Under the pieces are notes generated by a model. The model searched no databases. It had not been told where the DNA came from and worked only from the letters and a program-made list of their open reading frames with translations. The translations under genes were made by a program, and so were the position numbers. 18,081 nt of DNA, from NCBI GenBank assembly GCA_002685455.1, contig NYXF01000062.1:1-18081 (forward strand). Reading direction: 5' to 3'. This DNA comes from Porticoccus sp. (GTDB taxonomy: Bacteria; Pseudomonadota; Gammaproteobacteria; Pseudomonadales; Porticoccaceae). Shown in pieces: positions 1 through 7,687 of the stretch (position 1 is the stretch's first letter; the number at the start of each line of letters is the position of its first letter).

Positions 1-1
1 A

Positions 2-343
2 GTCATCATTTTTTTAGCTGTCAGTACAACATTTGATAGCTTTAGTGAATTACAAGTAAATCTTCCAGTTGCAGAAGCGGCTGTACAAAAGCATAAAAAT
101 AATCCTCTAGTTATTAGAATCACTGAAGATAGAAGATATTCTATCAATGATAAAATTGTGCATGTTAACTCACCCACAGACCTTGAGGTTTTTCTTAAAA
201 ATATATACGACAGAGACAAAAAAACAACTTCATTAATCATAAATGCTGATGGTCGTGTAGATTATCAGACAATAATTAGTGTTATGAAGGCATCTCAAAA
301 TTCAGGTTTTACCAAAATAAAATTTTCAACTAAAAAAAATTGA
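2..343 (+). CDS. exbD: ExbD/TolR-family biopolymer transport protein, 5' end outside window
   Basis: This is the last 113 codons of an ExbD/TolR protein; the frame is open from base 2 to TGA at 341-343, and the start lies upstream of the window. ExbD and TolR are inner-membrane proteins with one N-terminal transmembrane helix and a periplasmic domain. With ExbB/TolQ they use the proton gradient to energise TonB-dependent outer-membrane receptors or the Tol-Pal system. Visible family features are the end of the membrane helix followed by TTFDSFSELQVNLP, which matches the usual TTF...LEVNLP segment, a segment ending in RYSIND, and the C-terminal block INADGRVDYQTIISVMKAS followed by GFTKIKFST. 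The essential membrane Asp would be upstream and cannot be seen. ExbD and TolR are hard to tell apart from the C-terminus alone; I favour ExbD because of the LPVAEAA segment. Confidence 0.85.
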   Translation, partial: VIIFLAVSTTFDSFSELQVNLPVAEAAVQKHKNNPLVIRITEDRRYSINDKIVHVNSPTDLEVFLKNIYDRDKKTTSLIINADGRVDYQTIISVMKASQNSGFTKIKFSTKKN

Positions 344-559
344 CTATCCTAAAATTACAATAACGTTTGAAGGAATAATAATCTTAAAAAAGTGAAATTT
401 TAAATTCATGGACCTACAAGAGTAAATTCTTAAACTAAAAAATCTTCCATAGAACGTTTCATTTGAAGACACAATTTTTTTTATAAATATTATATTTTTG
501 AGCCATTAGAATTCAAGAATGCAAAGATTTTAAATAATATAGATGAAAATAATGGGTCA

Positions 560-754
560 TGCAAAATATTCGCTTTTGGCCTGTTAAATATACTTAAAGA
601 GCCTTAGGTTCTTCATTATCTTGGTGATTATTATCGAGAGCATGTCTTAATGGGTCCTTGTGATGTCAATCATCAAGGTATAAGAAGTTTCATCAAAAAT
701 GGATGGTCAGGTACCCAGTTTGAAAAAGAAGCTTTGAGTTTAAAAATTTCTTAA
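560..754 (+). pseudogene. Possible gene remnant in a region without intact genes
   Basis: The 446 bases between exbD and the next gene hold no ORF I can defend. One frame from 560 to the TAA at 752-754 reads like protein: it begins CKIFAFGLLNILKEP, meets TAG at 605-607, then continues with HYLGDYYREH and GPCDVNHQGI and ends ...EKEALSLKIS. The composition (Gly, Trp, His and Asp together, few AT-driven Lys/Asn runs) is unlike random AT-rich spacer. An ATG at 650 would give a 34-residue peptide, but it has no clear ribosome binding site. I do not recognise the family. The segment from 344 to about 540 is very AT-rich with stops in all frames and nothing visible. It may be the 3' end of a decayed gene; chance coding appearance is the alternative. 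Confidence 0.25.
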
Positions 755-789
755 ATTTTAACTAAAAAACTTTATTAGGGATTACTAGA

Positions 790-1059
790 ATGGATATAAA
801 AGATAAGGCACGAAAATATTTAATGACTTTTTTATTAAAAATATTAAAAGATGATTACTCACAAAATGAATTGGAAAATCTTTTTATTCTCAAATATCAA
901 GATGCTGATCTCGAAGATATAAGACAAGAAATTATGAAGATTATTAATCCGACAGGAAAGTCTAGTATTAAAGATATACAAACGATTAGATCCGACCAAA
1001 AGTCTAGGATAAAAGAAATATTAGTAGACCTAGAGTCCATCTCAGTCAGTAAGTTATAA
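790..1059 (+). CDS. Small hypothetical protein upstream of recJ
   Basis: This is an 89-residue protein I do not recognise. It is predicted to be almost entirely helical, charged and soluble, with no signal peptide or membrane segment. The middle is rich in acidic and hydrophobic residues (NELENLFILKYQDADLEDIRQEI) and the C-terminal third is alternating charged (RSDQKSRIKEILVDLESIS), which could form a coiled coil. The ATG at 790 is preceded at about 8 bases by a modest ribosome binding site (AGGGA near 777-781). Only 30 bases separate its stop from the recJ start on the same strand, so the two are probably co-transcribed. It is not one of the usual recJ neighbours (dsbC in enterics). The frame is well populated by ordinary codons and is likely real, but no function can be given. 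Confidence 0.6.
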   Translation: MDIKDKARKYLMTFLLKILKDDYSQNELENLFILKYQDADLEDIRQEIMKIINPTGKSSIKDIQTIRSDQKSRIKEILVDLESISVSKL

Positions 1060-1089
1060 TTCAAACTAACTGTTTCACAGGACGATATA

Positions 1090-2850
1090 TTGATAAAAAA
1101 CTCTAAGCCTAAAAAAAACCTAAAATTTCGTACAGTTGATTTTAAATCTAGTAATTTTGATAATAATTATCCTGATTTTCTTAAAAGGATTTATATAGGT
1201 CGAGGAATTACTAATGAGAAACAGTTAGATTATTCTTTAAAAAAACTTCATCCCCCAAAAGAATTTAAGGGTTTAGATGAAAGCACAAGGCTCTTAGAGG
1301 AAGCATTGAATCACCAGCAGCGTGTATTAATAGTTGGGGATTTTGATGTTGACGGTGCGACAAGCACTGCACTTATGATATTAGCATTAAGTGCGATGGG
1401 GATGAAAAATATAGATTATATCGTTCCCGATCGTTTTAAATTTGGTTACGGCCTTACTCCTGAGATTGTTACGTTAGCAAATAAATTTAAACCAGATCTG
1501 CTCATTACAGTTGATAACGGTATATCAAGTATTAGTGGTGTTTTAGCCGCAAAAGAAGCAGGGATGAGGGTCTTGATAACAGACCACCACTTACCAGGAT
1601 TAAATTTACCAATTGCAGATGCCATCTTAAATCCTAATCAGCATGGTTGTGATTTTCCATGTAAAAATCTGGCAGGTGTGGGCGTCGTTTTTTATTTATT
1701 AATAGCCCTCAGATCTAGATTACGCAAAATCGGTTGGTTTGATAAACAAAAAATAATGACACCAAATATGTCCCAATGGCTAGATTTAGTAGCCCTTGGG
1801 ACCGTAGCAGACGTTGTACCACTTGATTACACTAATAGAATTCTAGTTCATCAAGGTTTGTTACGAATACGGTCTGGAAACCTAAGGCCAGGAATACAAG
1901 CGTTGTTAAATTTGGCAAATAAAGACCATAAAAAACTTATAGCGAGCGACCTAGGTTTTGCGGTTGGACCAAGATTGAATGCTGCTGGAAGATTAACTGA
2001 TATGAGTATTGGTATAGCCTGCCTTTTAGAAAATGATTACAGCGCTGCAAAAAAATATGCAATACAGCTTGAACAGCTTAATCTAGAGAGAAGAAGTATT
2101 GAAACTAATATGCAAGAAGAAGGATTAGAAATTTTAGAAAAAATTAATATGAATGACATAGATCTGCCTTGGGGTATTTGTTTATTTGATAGTAACTGGC
2201 ATCAAGGAGTTGTGGGTTTACTTGCGTCTAGAATCAAGGATCATCTCCATCGACCAGCTGTTATTTTTGCAGAAACCGGAGGGGAGAAAGAAAAAAAAGA
2301 ATACAAAGGTTCCGCTAGATCTATTCCCGGGCTTCATATTCGAGATGCATTGGAAGCTGTTGCAACAGCTCACCCAGGATTAATAAATAAGTTTGGTGGG
2401 CATGCGATGGCTGCTGGACTTAGCCTGGATCCAAATAAATATGCTTTATTCGCAAAAGCCTTCGATAAAGAAGTTAGAAGCCGGGTGACGACATCTGATC
2501 TTGAAGCTTTGATATTAACAGACGGCGTTCTTTCTTCAGAACAGCTAAGCCTAGAAAATGCGTTATTAATTAGAGGCTCTGGTCCATGGGGGCAGCAATT
2601 CCCCGAGCCGCTATTCGTTGGAGATTTTTATATTTTAAGTCAACGCGTAGTTGGTAAAAAACATATAAGATTAGTGCTTTGTCTAGATTTTGACAAACAA
2701 CAACAACTTAGTGCCATTGCATTCAATGTTAGCTCAGATGATATTGAGGAATATAAAAAAGAAAAAATAAATATTGTATATAAATTAGATGTTAATTTTT
2801 GGCAGGGAAGAGAATCATTACAACTAATAATAGAGACTCTTATTTGCTAG
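1090..2850 (+). CDS. recJ: Single-stranded-DNA-specific 5'-3' exonuclease RecJ
   Basis: RecJ degrades single-stranded DNA 5' to 3' in the RecF recombination pathway, base excision repair and methyl-directed mismatch repair, using Mn2+/Mg2+ in a DHH-phosphoesterase active site. All hallmark motifs are present: DFDVDGATS (residues 84-92), VDNG (141-144), TDHH (164-167), NPN after it, the block DLVALGTVADVVPL, and the DHHA1 glycine motif FGGHAMAAGLSL (GGH at 436-438). The 586-residue length fits the family (E. coli 577). Translation begins at TTG 1090, with AGGA at 1079-1082 seven bases before it; no in-frame ATG gives a better start, and the N-terminal region is needed for the fold. The stop lies inside the end of the convergent uup gene (11-base overlap). 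Next on the same strand come prfB and lysS, the usual gammaproteobacterial order, but here uup intervenes in the opposite direction. Confidence 0.96.
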   Translation: MIKNSKPKKNLKFRTVDFKSSNFDNNYPDFLKRIYIGRGITNEKQLDYSLKKLHPPKEFKGLDESTRLLEEALNHQQRVLIVGDFDVDGATSTALMILALSAMGMKNIDYIVPDRFKFGYGLTPEIVTLANKFKPDLLITVDNGISSISGVLAAKEAGMRVLITDHHLPGLNLPIADAILNPNQHGCDFPCKNLAGVGVVFYLLIALRSRLRKIGWFDKQKIMTPNMSQWLDLVALGTVADVVPLDYTNRILVHQGLLRIRSGNLRPGIQALLNLANKDHKKLIASDLGFAVGPRLNAAGRLTDMSIGIACLLENDYSAAKKYAIQLEQLNLERRSIETNMQEEGLEILEKINMNDIDLPWGICLFDSNWHQGVVGLLASRIKDHLHRPAVIFAETGGEKEKKEYKGSARSIPGLHIRDALEAVATAHPGLINKFGGHAMAAGLSLDPNKYALFAKAFDKEVRSRVTTSDLEALILTDGVLSSEQLSLENALLIRGSGPWGQQFPEPLFVGDFYILSQRVVGKKHIRLVLCLDFDKQQQLSAIAFNVSSDDIEEYKKEKINIVYKLDVNFWQGRESLQLIIETLIC

Positions 2851-4741
2851 CTTCCAATTCAATCCATCTCTCTGAGGCCAAATCAAGTGCTTTTTGTTTC
2901 TCATTTAAAGCATCTAAGAGGGGTTTTGTTTCGGTATAAGGTTTGAGGTAAAACTCTGACCTATTGGTTTCATTCTGAAGTACAGCCAGCTCATGCTCTA
3001 ACTTCTCAATCATAGCTGGGAGCATATCAAGCTCGCGTTGGAGTTTATAGCTTAGTTTGAGTGGAATCTTTTTTTCTCCACTCTTGCAATCAGAACGATT
3101 TGATATTTTTTCTATCTGTTTTCGATCATTTTTTTGATGATCCGTTATGTTTAATTTTTTGCCACGATTTTCCCAATCGGTATAACCGCCTAGATATTCT
3201 TGTATATTACCTCTATCTTCAAATACGAGGACACTTGTCACTACATTATCAAGAAACTGACGATCATGGCTGACAATAATTAATGTTCCAGCGTATTCAA
3301 CAAGTTTTTCTTCCAAGACCTCTAGCATTTCAATATCCAGATCATTAGTTGGTTCATCTAACACTAGAAAATTTGTTGGTTGGGTAAATAGTTTTGCTAA
3401 AAGAACTCTATTTCTTTCGCCACCGGAAAGAGCTTTAACAGGAGTCATAGCTCTTTTTGGTGAAAATAAAAAATTCCGTAAATAACCTATTATATGCCGG
3501 TCTTTACCGTTAATTTTTATGTACTCTTTGCCGTCCCCAACATTTTCAGCAATAGTTTTTTCAGTATCTAATTCACGATGTATTTGATCAAAATAACCTA
3601 TGTTTAAATTGGTCCCTAGTTTTACAGAACCGTTATTAGGAGAGATTTGTTCTAAAAGAATCTTGAGCAGTGTTGATTTACCAACACCATTATTTCCAAT
3701 TAGACCTATACGGTCACCTCTGCGTATCTTGAGACTAATGTTATTGAAAAGCTTGTCATGTCCATATCCATGTGAAAGATTTCGGGCCTCAATAACTTTC
3801 TTTCCAGACTTTTCCGATGACTCAATACTTATCCTGGCTTTTCCTTGGCGAGTAGAGCGCTGTATACGCTCTTCACGCATTGCAGTTAATGCACGAACAC
3901 GACCTTCATTTCTTGTACGCCTTGCTTTAATGCCCTGTCGAATCCACACTTCCTCTTCTGCAAGTCGCTTGTCAAATAAATCGTTTCGCACTTGCTCGCT
4001 TTCAATTGCCTTTTCTTTCAAACATAGATAATTATTAAAAGTTCCAGGCCAGCTAATTAGTTTACCCACCTCTATTTCTACAATACGTGTTGCGAGTTTC
4101 TTTAAAAAATTTCGGTCATGTGTAATAAATATTACGCTCCCTTGATAGCTACGTATTTTATGTTCTAGCCACTCAATTGTACTTATATCAAGATGGTTAG
4201 TGGGTTCATCTAATAGTAATAGATCTGGATTGGATACTAATGCTTTTCCGAGAGCCACCCTTCGTCGCCATCCACCAGATAGATCGGCTAGTGTTTTATT
4301 GGCAGGCAAATTTAACTGACTTATAATCGTTTCAACTTGTTGTGTAATGTTCCAGCCGCCACCAGCATCAATCTGAGCCTGAAGTTTGCCTAAGTGGTTT
4401 ATTTCCTGCTTACCCATATTTTTTTTTGAGGCTTCATTGAAAAGATCTATAAGTTTTTGCTGATCAAATAACCCTTCTTTAACCACATCAAAAACTTTAC
4501 GATCTCCCGCAGGGGGAAGGTTCTGCTCTAGCTGACTAATTCGTAAATGCTGTCTAAGATGAATTTCACCAGAATCAGGGATAATTTCTTGATTAATTAT
4601 TTTTAGTAGCGTAGATTTTCCAGCACCATTTCTTCCTATTAGGCAAATTCTTTCTCCAGGCTCTACAGAAAAATTTGTTTTTCGAAGTAGTGGAATATGA
4701 CCAAATTCAATAGATATATCATCAAGACGGATTAAGCTCAT
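2840..4741 (-). CDS. uup: ABC-F family ATPase, Uup type
   Basis: This is a soluble, tandem ABC ATPase without membrane domains. ABC-F proteins act on the ribosome; Uup in E. coli also influences precise transposon excision and binds branched DNA. The first cassette has Walker A GRNGAGKST, signature LSGGWRRRVALGKAL and Walker B LLLLDEPTNHLD. The second has GNNGVGKST, LSGGERNRVLLAKLF and FLVLDEPTNDLD. Between them lies the charged P-site tRNA interaction motif linker (RRTRNEGRVRAL and following). The C-terminal ~80 residues form a Lys/Glu-rich coiled coil as in Uup. I place the start at ATG 4741, giving MSLIRLDD, which matches the E. coli Uup start MSLI; the frame stays open to a GTG at 4759. 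Length is 633 residues (E. coli 635). It is divergent from prfB across about 230 bases and convergent with recJ, overlapping it by 11 bases. Confidence 0.93.
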   Translation of the reverse strand: MSLIRLDDISIEFGHIPLLRKTNFSVEPGERICLIGRNGAGKSTLLKIINQEIIPDSGEIHLRQHLRISQLEQNLPPAGDRKVFDVVKEGLFDQQKLIDLFNEASKKNMGKQEINHLGKLQAQIDAGGGWNITQQVETIISQLNLPANKTLADLSGGWRRRVALGKALVSNPDLLLLDEPTNHLDISTIEWLEHKIRSYQGSVIFITHDRNFLKKLATRIVEIEVGKLISWPGTFNNYLCLKEKAIESEQVRNDLFDKRLAEEEVWIRQGIKARRTRNEGRVRALTAMREERIQRSTRQGKARISIESSEKSGKKVIEARNLSHGYGHDKLFNNISLKIRRGDRIGLIGNNGVGKSTLLKILLEQISPNNGSVKLGTNLNIGYFDQIHRELDTEKTIAENVGDGKEYIKINGKDRHIIGYLRNFLFSPKRAMTPVKALSGGERNRVLLAKLFTQPTNFLVLDEPTNDLDIEMLEVLEEKLVEYAGTLIIVSHDRQFLDNVVTSVLVFEDRGNIQEYLGGYTDWENRGKKLNITDHQKNDRKQIEKISNRSDCKSGEKKIPLKLSYKLQRELDMLPAMIEKLEHELAVLQNETNRSEFYLKPYTETKPLLDALNEKQKALDLASERWIELEASK

Positions 4742-4973
4742 AATTACTCTATCGTTCACATAGTTGGCTATATTGAAATTGCATGGATTTTAACAGAATT
4801 TTTAAATTTTGCGCCAATATGCAAATAAATTCTCGCAATATTTTAATCTTTAACTGAGAGCTATTTCACTGAAATAATATACATCAACCCATTCTAAATT
4901 TTAGTAGCTGGAGAAGGCGTTAATATTCCGATAGAATTCTATTTCTCATTTCATTCTTGGATATCATAAATTA

Positions 4974-6069
4974 ATGGAAATAAATCCGATAAAAAACGTC
5001 TTAAAAGATCTTCAAGAAAGAACCGATGTGCTTCGGGGGTACCTTTGACTATAGCAATAAAAAAGATCGTCTTGATGAGGTTGAGTTAGAGTTGAGTGAT
5101 CCTGAAGTTTGGGGAGATTCTATGCGTGCAAAAAATCTTGGACGTGAAAGGTCTTCTCTGCAGCTTGTTGTTGAAACTATAGATTCGTTAGATGTAGGAA
5201 TTTCTGACGCTTTTGAATTATTAGAAATAGCATTTATTGAAAAAGATATTGATACTGTTCAGGAGATAGAGTCAGACCTAGAAGTGCTCACAAAAGAACT
5301 GGTTAAGTTAGAATTTAGTAGAATGTTTTCAGGTCCGATGGACCCTAATAATGCATATCTAGATATTCAGTCAGGCTCTGGTGGTACTGAAGCCCAAGAC
5401 TGGGCAGAAATGGTCCTACGTATGTATCTTCGTTGGGGAGAAATGAAAGGCTTCCGAACAGTTCTTGAAGAGATTTCCTCAGGAGATGTAGCTGGCATAA
5501 AAAGCGCTACGATTCATTTTGAGGGCGAGCATGCATTTGGGTGGCTTCGAACAGAAACTGGTGTTCATAGGCTTGTTAGAAAGTCACCGTTTGATTCCGG
5601 AAGTCGCAGACATACTTCATTCTGCTCTGTTTTTGTTTCTCCAGAAATTGATGACGATATTGATATTGAAATTAATCCTTCAGATGTGCGAACAGATACA
5701 TACAGAGCAAGCGGCGCCGGTGGACAGCATATCAATAAGACAGATTCAGCTGTAAGGTTAACTCATATTCCATCAGGAGCAGTAGTACAATGTCAAAGTG
5801 AGCGTTCCCAGCATCAGAATCGCGAAAACTGTTGGAAAATGTTAAGAGCAAAACTTTATGAGCAAGAAATGCTGAAGCGCAATGAGGCTGCTCAGGTGTT
5901 AGAGGACTCAAAATCAGATATCGGTTGGGGTAGTCAAATTCGTTCATACGTTCTCGATGACCAGAGAATTAAAGATCTGCGAACAAATATTCAGACTAGC
6001 AATTGTAGTTTGGTTTTAGATGGGCACTTAGATGAGTTTATAGAGGCATCTCTGAAAGCAGGTTTGTAA
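4974..6069 (+). CDS. prfB: Peptide chain release factor 2 (programmed +1 frameshift)
   Basis: RF2 reads UGA and UAA stop codons and triggers peptide release. The gene is read as 4974-5045 joined to 5047-6069, giving 364 residues (E. coli 365). The first 24 codons ([14 protein letters not shown]...) end at an in-frame TGA at 5046-5048; skipping T5046 continues as [13 protein letters not shown]. The anticodon-mimic tripeptide SPF is at residues 204-206, selecting RF2 over RF1, and the catalytic GGQ is at 249-251 within YRASGAGGQ. The residue equivalent to E. coli K-12 Thr246 is Ala, the common, more active form. The C-terminus [12 protein letters not shown] is typical. The ribosome binding site of the ATG is weak. 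lysS follows after 68 bases, as in E. coli, probably co-transcribed. Annotating only the second frame, from GTG 5026, would miss the true N-terminus. Confidence 0.97.
5034..5049 (+). promoter_or_regulatory. RF2 autoregulatory +1 frameshift site
   Basis: The sequence cgggggtacctttgac carries an internal Shine-Dalgarno-like G-run three bases upstream of the slippery CTT codon, then TGA followed by C, the weakest stop context. It differs from the E. coli site (agggggtatctttgac) at only two bases. When RF2 is scarce, the ribosome pauses at UGA and slips +1 on CUU, making full-length RF2; when RF2 is abundant, termination yields a 24-residue peptide. Confidence 0.96.
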
Positions 6070-6137
6070 AATTAAGTATCATGGTTGAAAATACAGCAAT
6101 ATAAATTTAATTCACGAGTATTAATTTGGTTAAAAAA

Positions 6138-7649
6138 ATGAGTAAAGAGTTAGAGCAAAACGAAAATAAGCTTATTGCTGAAAGAAGAGCTAAGTTAGCA
6201 AAAATTCGTGAGCAAGCCGTTGAAAATAACACGCACCCTTTCCCAAACAATTTTTGTAGAAAAAACCTAGCAGATGATTTACTAAAAAAATACTCACATA
6301 GATCAAAGGAGGAGCTAGAATCCTCAAATCAGTTGGTAAGTGTTGCTGGCAGGTTGATAAGAAACCGTGGTGCTTTTATGGTGATTCAAGATATGTCTGG
6401 AATCATGCAGTTATATGTAGTTAAGGGGGCTAGACCTTTTGTAAAAAATCTAGATCTTGGAGATATTATTGGTGTTAATGGAGTTCTACATAAATCAGGT
6501 AAGGGAGATCTGTATGTTAGTATGGATGATAATTATCTTTTAACAAAGTCTCTGAGACCTTTGCCTGACAAACATCATGGCTTATTAGATAAAGAGATGA
6601 GATATAGGCAGCGTTATGTCGACTTAATTGTTAATCCTGAATCTCGTGACGTATTTAAGGTTCGCACAAAAGTAATGAATTTTATACGTTCTTATCTCAA
6701 TAAAAAAAATTTTATGGAAGTTGAAACACCTATGCTCCAAGTCATCCCAGGCGGAGCCGCTGCGCGCCCATTTGTCACCCATCATAATGCCTTAGATCTT
6801 GATATGTATTTACGTATAGCACCAGAACTATATCTAAAAAGGTTAGTTGTTGGTGGTTTTGAGCGTGTATATGAGATAAACCGAAGCTTTCGTAATGAGG
6901 GTTTATCAATTCGGCATAACCCTGAATTTACTATGCTCGAATTCTATCAGGCATATTCAGACTATACCGATTTAATGAATATGACTGAGGAAATGTTGAG
7001 AAGTTTAACATCCTCGATACTGGGCGGCCCAACTGTCAAGAATACTTTAAAAAATAACGAGGGAAAAATTATTCAAGAGAAGATTTATGATTTTTCAAAG
7101 CCTTTTGTCAGAATGTCAGTTTTTGAATCTATATTAAAGTTCAACCCAAATATAAATGCTCAAGAACTAAGTATAGAAACTTCAGCTCGTTCTATTGCGT
7201 CCAACCTAGGCATCCCGATGAAAAAAACGTGGGGATTGGGGAAAATACAAATCGAGATTTTTGAAAAAACAGTAGAGCATTTATTAGATAATCCAACATT
7301 CATAACTGAATATCCGACAGAAGTTTCTCCGCTTGCTCGCCGCAATAATAATAATCCGTTTGTAACCGATCGATTTGAATTTTTTGTTGGAGGAAAAGAG
7401 ATAGCTAACGGATTTTCTGAGCTTAATGATGCGGAAGATCAAGCCTCAAGATTTAGTCAACAGGTGGCTGAAAAAGAGGCTGGAGACGATGAAGCTATGC
7501 ACTATGACTTAGACTATATTAGGGCATTGGAGTATGGGCTCCCTCCAACAGCTGGTGAAGGCATCGGTATTGATCGTTTAGTGATGCTTTTGACTGATTC
7601 AGCCTCGATAAAGGATGTTCTTTTATTTCCTCACATGCGCCCAGAATAA
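6138..7649 (+). CDS. lysS: Lysyl-tRNA synthetase, class II
   Basis: LysRS charges tRNA-Lys with lysine. This is the class II form: an N-terminal OB-fold anticodon-binding domain (about residues 50-150, including [20 protein letters not shown]) followed by the catalytic domain with motif 1 (FMEVETPML), motif 2 ([20 protein letters not shown], from residue 251) and motif 3 ([13 protein letters not shown], near residue 473). The lysine-pocket segment [18 protein letters not shown] is intact. I prefer ATG 6138 ([11 protein letters not shown]..., 503 residues; E. coli 505) over the in-frame TTG 6126, because the N-terminus then aligns with known LysRS; neither has a strong ribosome binding site. 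The gene lies 68 bases after prfB, the classic prfB-lysS pairing. It converges on valS with 38 bases between the stops and no obvious terminator hairpin there. Confidence 0.96.
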   Translation: MSKELEQNENKLIAERRAKLAKIREQAVENNTHPFPNNFCRKNLADDLLKKYSHRSKEELESSNQLVSVAGRLIRNRGAFMVIQDMSGIMQLYVVKGARPFVKNLDLGDIIGVNGVLHKSGKGDLYVSMDDNYLLTKSLRPLPDKHHGLLDKEMRYRQRYVDLIVNPESRDVFKVRTKVMNFIRSYLNKKNFMEVETPMLQVIPGGAAARPFVTHHNALDLDMYLRIAPELYLKRLVVGGFERVYEINRSFRNEGLSIRHNPEFTMLEFYQAYSDYTDLMNMTEEMLRSLTSSILGGPTVKNTLKNNEGKIIQEKIYDFSKPFVRMSVFESILKFNPNINAQELSIETSARSIASNLGIPMKKTWGLGKIQIEIFEKTVEHLLDNPTFITEYPTEVSPLARRNNNNPFVTDRFEFFVGGKEIANGFSELNDAEDQASRFSQQVAEKEAGDDEAMHYDLDYIRALEYGLPPTAGEGIGIDRLVMLLTDSASIKDVLLFPHMRPE

Positions 7650-7687
7650 GTCTCTGAATCCTCATAATTATATCCAGGGAGCTAAAA

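Noticed and set aside
3600..4031. 143-codon open frame on the plus strand inside uup
   Set aside because: It is antisense to the conserved ABC-F coding sequence, has no recognisable domain and no good start signal; the uup motifs explain this DNA.
7650..7687. Possible shared terminator between convergent lysS and valS
   Set aside because: No GC-rich stem with a following T-run can be drawn in these 38 bases.
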